Shown piece after piece: positions 12,237 through 16,145 of a stretch of 16,145 nt of DNA (its first letter is position 1; every line of letters starts with the position of its first letter). The notes beneath the pieces were generated by a model. The model was not told the origin of the DNA and did no database searches. It saw only the letters and a program-made list of their open reading frames with translations. Source of the DNA: AC-69 sp044869895 (GTDB taxonomy: Bacteria; Actinomycetota; UBA4738; HRBIN12); contig JBIOXZ010000175.1 of assembly GCA_044869895.1 (NCBI GenBank), positions 1 to 16,145 of the forward strand, written 5' to 3'. The position numbers were made by a program, and so were the translations under genes.

Positions 12237-13019
12237 GTGCTGCTCGCGGTGAATGTCGGCAACACGAACACGGTGCTCGGCGTCTTCGCCGGCGCCGAGC
12301 TCAAATGGTCCTGGCGCATGTCCACGCAGTCCGAGCGGACCGCGGACGAGTTGGCCGTCGTCTTTGGCGAGTTCCTGGAGCAGCACGAGCTCTCGTTCAG
12401 CCGCCAGATCACCGGCGTCGCCATCGCTTCCGTCGTCCCCACGTCCACTCGGGCCCTTCGGGAGATGACCGAGCGGTACTTCAGCTTTCCGCCCGTGGTC
12501 GTGGAGCCCGGGACCCGCACCGGCCTTTCGATCCTCACGGACAATCCCCGCGAGGTCGGTGCGGATCGGATCGTGAATGCGCTGGCGGCGTATCAGCGGT
12601 ACGGCGGGCCGTGCATCGTGATCGACTTCGGCACGGCCACGACGTTCGACGCCGTCTCGGACAACGGTGAGTTCCTGGGCGGGGCCATCGCACCCGGTGT
12701 GCAGGTGTCGAACGAGGCCTTGTCCTCGGCCACCGCCCGACTTCCCCAGGTCGAGCTGCACCCGCCGAAGTCGGTGGTGGGCAAGAACACGGTGGAAGCC
12801 ATCCAGGCCGGGCTCATCTTCGGCGCGGCGGCCGAGGCGGACGGGATCATCGATCGGATGAGGGCCGACATCGGCGACGGCGCGACGGTCGTGGCGACCG
12901 GCGGCCTGGCCCCAGTGGTCGTGCCCTCCTGCGAGCGCATCGACCATCACGACGAGTGGCTCACCCTGGAAGGACTCCGCCTGGTCTTCGACAGGAACGT
13001 CGGACCGGTCGATGACTGA
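12237..13019 (+). CDS. coaX: Type III pantothenate kinase CoaX with Asp6-to-Asn change
   Basis: Phosphorylates pantothenate, the first committed step to CoA, in the ASKHA kinase fold. 260 aa, full length. Motifs include GNTNTVLGVF (8-17), EPGTRTGLSILTDNP (90-104), EVGADRIVNALAAY with Asp110, VIDFGTATTFD with Asp130, GEFLGGAIAPGVQVS (144-158) and VVGKNTVEAIQAG (180-192). The first phosphate motif, usually D-x-GNT, reads N-V-G-N-T: residue 6 is Asn (AAT, 12252-12254). The other two conserved Asp are kept. The M. tuberculosis homologue, as I recall it, is also altered near this motif (DVRNTHT), so actinobacterial CoaX may be partly degenerate. GTG 12237 has a good Shine-Dalgarno (GGGAGG). The end overlaps lysS by 8 nt. 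Confidence 0.93.
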   Translation: MLLAVNVGNTNTVLGVFAGAELKWSWRMSTQSERTADELAVVFGEFLEQHELSFSRQITGVAIASVVPTSTRALREMTERYFSFPPVVVEPGTRTGLSILTDNPREVGADRIVNALAAYQRYGGPCIVIDFGTATTFDAVSDNGEFLGGAIAPGVQVSNEALSSATARLPQVELHPPKSVVGKNTVEAIQAGLIFGAAAEADGIIDRMRADIGDGATVVATGGLAPVVVPSCERIDHHDEWLTLEGLRLVFDRNVGPVDD

Positions 13020-14520
13020 AGAGGGCTTCCGAGAACGGGAGGTCCTGAAGGCCCGACGCGAGACCCTGCAACGGCTGCGGGCCGGGGGGATCGAGCCGTT
13101 CGCGTTGAGCCTGGAATCGGCGCTCGGCATGCAGGAGTCGGACCGCATCGAAGCCATCCGGGAGGAGTTCGCGGGTCTCGGGCCGGAGGATATGCGAGAC
13201 GACGTCCGCACGGTAGCGGGACGGGTCGTCCTGCGACGAGACATGGGCAAGCTCAAGTTCCTGGTGGTGCGGGATCGCTCGGGCGATCTTCAGCTCGTCG
13301 CCTCCGCGACGGACACGGAGCCGGCGAGCTTCGAGCTGCTCGGCGACCTCGACCTGGGCGACATCGTGTGCGCGATCGGCCATGTCGGGACCACGAGGAA
13401 GGGCGAGCTGTCGATCTTCGTCGAGCGGATGGCCATCCTGACGAAGGCCCTCCGGCCGCTCCCCGAGAAGTGGCACGGGCTGAGGGACTCGGACCTCCAG
13501 CAGCGATACCGATACCTACAGCTGGCCACCGACCTCGGCTCGCGCCGCTTCGTCGATGCCCGGGCGACGACGCTGAAGGCCATGCGCGCGTACCTCGACG
13601 AGCGCGGCTTCGTCGAGGTCGAGACGCCGGTCCTCCAGCCGGTGGCCGGCGGGGCCATGGCGCGGCCGTTCACCACCTTCCACCAGGCGCTCGGCATCGA
13701 GCTCAAGCTTCGGATCTCTCTCGAGCTGTACCTCAAGCGCCTGCTCGTGGGGGGCATGGAGCGGGTGTACGAGATCGGACGCAATTTCCGAAACGAGGGG
13801 ATCGGGCCAACGTACAACCCCGAGTTCACCATGCTCGAGGCGTATCAGGCCTACGGCGACTACCACTCGATGATGCGACTGGCCGAAGAGCTCCTGGTCG
13901 AGTGCTCGCGAGCAGTCAGAGGATCGCTCAGGTTCCCCGTTGGCGGCAGGGACATGGACCTCACGCCGCCGTGGCGGCGGATCACCGTACTGGGCAGCGT
14001 GTCCGAGGCTGTGGGCGAGGAGATCACGTTGGAACGCTCGGACCTGGCCGGCCTGGCCGAGCGCCAGGGCGTCCGTGTGGACCCCGCATGGGGCCCGGGG
14101 AAGCTCGTCCAGGAGATGTTCGAGAAGCTCGTCGAGGAGAGGCTGTTCGATCCGACGTTCGTCTGCGACTTCCCCCGCGAGGTCTCGCCCCTCGCCCGGG
14201 TCCATCGGGAGAACCCCGGGCTCACCGAGCACTTCGACCTCGTGATCGCGGGTATCGAGCTGGCGACGGCGTTCTCGGAGCTCACCGACCCCGACGAGCA
14301 GCGCGCCAGGTTCGAGGCCCAGGCGCAGGCCAAGGCGGCTGGGGAGGAGGAGGCCCATCCGCTCGATGAGGACTTCATCCGCGCCCTCGAACAGGGCATG
14401 CCCCCTGCCGGCGGCATCGGGATCGGGGTGGACCGGCTCCTGATGGTCCTCCTCGACGTCCCCTCGATCAGGGACGTCATCCTGTTCCCTCAGATGCGGC
14501 CCGAGGAGGGGCGCGCCTGA
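13012..14520 (+). CDS. lysS: Lysyl-tRNA synthetase, class II, LysS
   Basis: Charges tRNA-Lys. 502 aa, normal for bacterial class II LysRS. The N-terminal OB-fold anticodon-binding domain is at about 60-160 (VAGRVVLRRDMGKLKFLVV). Motif 1 is around RGFVEVETPVLQPVAGGA. Motif 2 is IGRNFRNEGI, with Arg257 starting RNFRNE and followed by PEFTMLEAYQAYGDY. Late signatures are AFSELTDP, DEDFIRALEQGMPP and motif 3 GGIGIGVDRLLM (467-478). The segment after motif 1 reads GGAMARPFTTFHQAL where many bacterial enzymes have GGA-x-ARPFITHHNAL, a lineage variant rather than damage. ATG 13012 lies inside the end of coaX, so the two are translationally coupled. Confidence 0.97.
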   Translation: MTEEGFREREVLKARRETLQRLRAGGIEPFALSLESALGMQESDRIEAIREEFAGLGPEDMRDDVRTVAGRVVLRRDMGKLKFLVVRDRSGDLQLVASATDTEPASFELLGDLDLGDIVCAIGHVGTTRKGELSIFVERMAILTKALRPLPEKWHGLRDSDLQQRYRYLQLATDLGSRRFVDARATTLKAMRAYLDERGFVEVETPVLQPVAGGAMARPFTTFHQALGIELKLRISLELYLKRLLVGGMERVYEIGRNFRNEGIGPTYNPEFTMLEAYQAYGDYHSMMRLAEELLVECSRAVRGSLRFPVGGRDMDLTPPWRRITVLGSVSEAVGEEITLERSDLAGLAERQGVRVDPAWGPGKLVQEMFEKLVEERLFDPTFVCDFPREVSPLARVHRENPGLTEHFDLVIAGIELATAFSELTDPDEQRARFEAQAQAKAAGEEEAHPLDEDFIRALEQGMPPAGGIGIGVDRLLMVLLDVPSIRDVILFPQMRPEEGRA

Positions 14521-14536
14521 CCGGACAGCCCCCGCC

Positions 14537-15334
14537 ATGAGCGCGGCCGCCCTGGCCCTGGTCCTCACGGCAGCCGTTCTCCACGCCGGGTGGAACCTCC
14601 GGCTCCACGGGACGGACGATCGGGTGGCCTCGATGGCCGTGGCGGGATTGGTCGCCGGGGCGATGCTGATGCCCTTCACCGTCGCCGCCCCCCCGACGGC
14701 CGTCGTCGGCCTGGTGCTCCTGACCGGAGTCCTGGAGTCTGCCTACAGCCTGGCCCTCGCGGCCGCGTACGCCCGTGGCGATCTCTCTATCACGTACCCG
14801 CTCGGCCGAGGGACGGCGCCGCTCCTCGCCACGGTCGGAGCCTGGATCGTGCTGTCCCAGCGACCGACCGCCGCTGCCGTGCTCGGAGCGGTTCTCCTCG
14901 GAGCAGGCCTCGGCCTGCTCGGCCTGGAGGCTCACCGGGCCCGGGCCCTGCCGGCCGCCGGGTTCGCCGTCCTGGTGGGTGCAGTCATCGCGTCCTACTC
15001 GGTGGTGGACGCGAGGGCCGTCCAGGAGGTCTCGCCCGTCCCCTACCTCGGCGCGGCCATGCTCTTGCAGGGCGTCCTGACCTCTGCGGTGACCAGGTTC
15101 GACGTGGCACGTCTTCGGGCTGCCCTTCGCCCTGGCGCGCTCATCGGGGTGGGGAGCCTGGCCGCCTACCTTCTGGTCCTGTTCGCGTTCCGCCTGGCCC
15201 CGGTGGGCCGGGTGGCGACGCTTCGGGAGACCTCGGTCCTGCTGGCCATCCTGCTCTCCCGGGAGCGGCCGGGAGCGGCCACGTGGGCGGGCGCGGCCCT
15301 CTGCGTGGTTGGCGCTGTGCTTGCCGCGGCCTGA
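14537..15334 (+). CDS. EamA/DMT-family transporter
   Basis: 265 aa and strongly hydrophobic, with about nine or ten predicted membrane helices in two EamA-like halves (roughly 1-130 and 138-265). The first half has HAGWNL (16-21) and the conserved loop AYARGDLSITYPLGRGTAPLL (77-97). The second half repeats a similar plan, with VGRVATLRETSVLLA (223-237) at the matching place. Such proteins export or import small metabolites, but the substrate cannot be told from sequence. It lies 16 nt after lysS, where M. tuberculosis has lsr2 instead. The stop is 12 nt from the convergent response-regulator stop. Confidence 0.86.
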   Translation: MSAAALALVLTAAVLHAGWNLRLHGTDDRVASMAVAGLVAGAMLMPFTVAAPPTAVVGLVLLTGVLESAYSLALAAAYARGDLSITYPLGRGTAPLLATVGAWIVLSQRPTAAAVLGAVLLGAGLGLLGLEAHRARALPAAGFAVLVGAVIASYSVVDARAVQEVSPVPYLGAAMLLQGVLTSAVTRFDVARLRAALRPGALIGVGSLAAYLLVLFAFRLAPVGRVATLRETSVLLAILLSRERPGAATWAGAALCVVGAVLAAA

Positions 15335-15339
15335 GGGAG

Positions 15340-15357
15340 CGGCGGGTCAACCCGCCG
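15340..15357. terminator. Candidate bidirectional hairpin between converging genes
   Basis: CGGCGGG (15340-15346) pairs perfectly with CCCGCCG (15351-15357) around a TCAA loop: 7 bp, all G/C. It lies between the transporter stop and the minus-strand regulator, whose stop codon is in the loop. No T tract follows on either strand, so intrinsic termination is only plausible. Confidence 0.4.
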
Positions 15358-15730
15358 GGTCCGGGGCCTCGACGACCTCGTGGAGGACGATGACCAGATC
15401 CTCGAGCGAGCCCCCCTTGGCCAGGAAACCGGACGCCCCGGCCTCCCTGGCCTCTCGCTCCACCCCCGGGTCGGCATGGGCCGTGAGGAACACGATGGGG
15501 AGTTCCGGCCTCGCCTGGTGGATCTCCCGCATGGCCGCGATCCCGTCGAGATCGGGCATCGACAGGTCCATGATGACCAGGTCGGGAGCCAGGGCCTGGG
15601 CCTGTTGGGCGGCGGCAACCCCGCCGCCCGCCTCCCCCGCGACCTCGATGCTCTTGACCATTCGGAGGGCAGATGTAAGCGCCCGGCGGAACGCCGAGTG
15701 GTCGTCGACGACCAGCACCCGCAATCTCAA
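15347..15730 (-). CDS. Receiver-only response regulator (CheY-like, orphan)
   Basis: 127 aa on the minus strand from TTG 15730, preceded by AGGAG 4 nt upstream on that strand. The longer reading from GTG 15799 adds 23 poorly conserved residues before the typical start RVLVVDDHSAF; TTG 15724 is also possible. The receiver domain is complete: acidic pair Asp9/Asp10, phospho-acceptor Asp55 in VIMDLSMPDLDG, Thr83 in VFLTAHAD and Lys105 in FLAKGG. The VVDDHSAFR start resembles NarL/FixJ-type receivers, but no helix-turn-helix follows: the protein ends shortly after the last receiver helix. No histidine kinase is visible nearby. It may act by protein contact, or be a remnant of a longer regulator. 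Confidence 0.85.
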   Translation of the reverse strand: MRLRVLVVDDHSAFRRALTSALRMVKSIEVAGEAGGGVAAAQQAQALAPDLVIMDLSMPDLDGIAAMREIHQARPELPIVFLTAHADPGVEREAREAGASGFLAKGGSLEDLVIVLHEVVEAPDPAG

Positions 15731-15858
15731 TCGTCTCCTGACGGGGAAGACCGGGGGGAAGGCGCGCTCTGCTTCGATCCGCGTGAATCTTGCCCACACG
15801 TTGAGACCTTCGTAAACGGCCCGTTCGGGGGAACTTGTGTAGCCCAGGCGGGGAGGTC

Positions 15859-15875
15859 AGGGCGCTTTTCGCCCT
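15859..15875. promoter_or_regulatory. Perfect stem-loop in the clpC upstream region
   Basis: AGGGCG (15859-15864) and CGCCCT (15870-15875) are exact inverted repeats around CTTTT. No T tract follows, so a terminator is unlikely. It could be an operator for clpC or for the divergent regulator. Confidence 0.35.
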
Positions 15876-15981
15876 ACAGCTCATCCCGGAGGCGTTCCCT
15901 TCCGAAGAAAGAGGAGGAGAGCGTCGATCGGAATGGATGGTGGGAGCAGAGCGAAGCTCCAGGCGTATCGGGGGGCAGGGG

Positions 15982-15987
15982 TATACT
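15982..15987 (+). promoter_or_regulatory. Candidate -10 box of the clpC promoter
   Basis: TATACT at 15982-15987 is the best -10 match in the window, placed between G-rich and C-rich runs. A transcript starting near 15994 would have a leader of about 125 nt before ATG 16118. No good -35 is seen at the usual distance, so an activator or alternative sigma factor may be needed. Confidence 0.45.
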
Positions 15988-16117
15988 TCCCCCCGTGGGG
16001 CGCTTCCAAGGCGCGCGCAGGCGCCGCAGGAGCGCCCGACCTGCCTCGGGGGTAGGACCGGGTCCGACGATCCTCGAGGCCGTTCGATAGAGGGGCTCCG
16101 GCCCAGGGGACGCTGAC

Positions 16118-16145
16118 ATGTTCGAACGGTTCACCGACCGGGCCA
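16118..16145 (+). CDS. clpC: ATP-dependent Clp protease ATP-binding subunit ClpC (first residues only, cut by window edge)
   Basis: Only MFERFTDRA is visible, which matches the usual start of actinobacterial ClpC (MFERFTDRAR). Position after lysS agrees with the M. tuberculosis order lysS-lsr2-clpC1. A GGGGA at 16106-16110 could serve as ribosome binding site. The identification rests on nine residues plus context. Confidence 0.75.

Larger units (their letters stand above)
15731..16117. other. 387-nt intergenic region between the response regulator and clpC
   Basis: No convincing gene is seen. It holds a perfect 6-bp hairpin (15859-15875), a purine-rich run (15905-15921), a TATACT -10-like box at 15982-15987 and a GC-rich leader of about 125 nt before clpC. 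A 40-codon frame (15933-16055) follows AGGAGGAG with 13-nt spacing but has biased, low-complexity composition and is not called. I see no HspR (HAIR) or CIRCE heat-shock operator. Confidence 0.6.

Noticed and set aside
11307..13256. Long minus-strand open frame of about 649 codons opposite panC and coaX
   Set aside because: It lies antisense to two well-recognised genes, its composition is Arg/Gly/His rich as expected of a GC-rich shadow frame, and no motif is seen.
16001..16045. ClgR-like operator (CGC-N5-GCG) before clpC
   Set aside because: Several CGC and GCG triplets occur but none with the right spacing and flanks; expected by chance in a GC-rich leader.
15933..16055. Possible 40-aa small protein upstream of clpC with AGGAGGAG before it
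   Set aside because: Shine-Dalgarno spacing is 13 nt, the translation is Gly/Ala-rich without features, and it overlaps the likely clpC promoter and leader.

Overview
The window is a GC-rich stretch of bacterial chromosome, read almost entirely from the + strand. Gene order and content point to Actinomycetota, probably a deep-branching or uncultured lineage. From memory, ftsH-folE-folP-folB-folK-(DUF2520)-panC-coaX-lysS-clpC matches the block Rv3610c to Rv3596c of Mycobacterium tuberculosis. Here panD and lsr2 are absent and several genes are added. There is no sign of phage, insertion sequences, CRISPR or RNA genes.

Layout: 1-1581 is the C-terminal part of FtsH, cut by the window edge. 1626-2291 is a HAD hydrolase of the haloacid-dehalogenase type. 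2305-2877 is folE. 2931-7764 holds two tandem copies of a two-gene cassette: a small sigma-70/ECF-like factor (162 aa in both copies) translationally overlapped with a single-pass membrane protein carrying an extracytoplasmic beta-propeller. 7809-10440 continues the folate pathway with folP, a degenerate alpha/beta-hydrolase, folB and folK. 10459-13019 is the pantothenate/CoA part (DUF2520 Rossmann protein, panC, coaX). 13012-14520 is lysS and 14537-15334 an EamA-type transporter. A receiver-only response regulator lies on the minus strand (15347-15730). After a 387-base leader region, clpC begins at 16118 and runs off the end.

How the genes work together: FolE, FolB, FolK and FolP make dihydropteroate from GTP. 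PanC makes pantothenate and CoaX would phosphorylate it toward CoA. LysS, FtsH and ClpC are housekeeping genes. The sigma/beta-propeller pairs interrupt the folate run and look like duplicated envelope-sensing regulators whose sensor ends have diverged.

The points most worth checking are: (1) the duplicated sigma/propeller cassette and the short N-terminal motif shared by its two membrane partners; (2) folB and folK lying in one frame, separated by a single TGA, with no ATG/GTG/TTG start for folK; (3) an alpha/beta-hydrolase in the folate operon that lacks both nucleophile and catalytic His; (4) CoaX with Asn in place of the first conserved Asp; (5) an AT-rich, rare-codon island over the zinc-site codons of folE; and (6) recurrent -10-like boxes 6-10 nt before start codons, suggesting leaderless transcripts.
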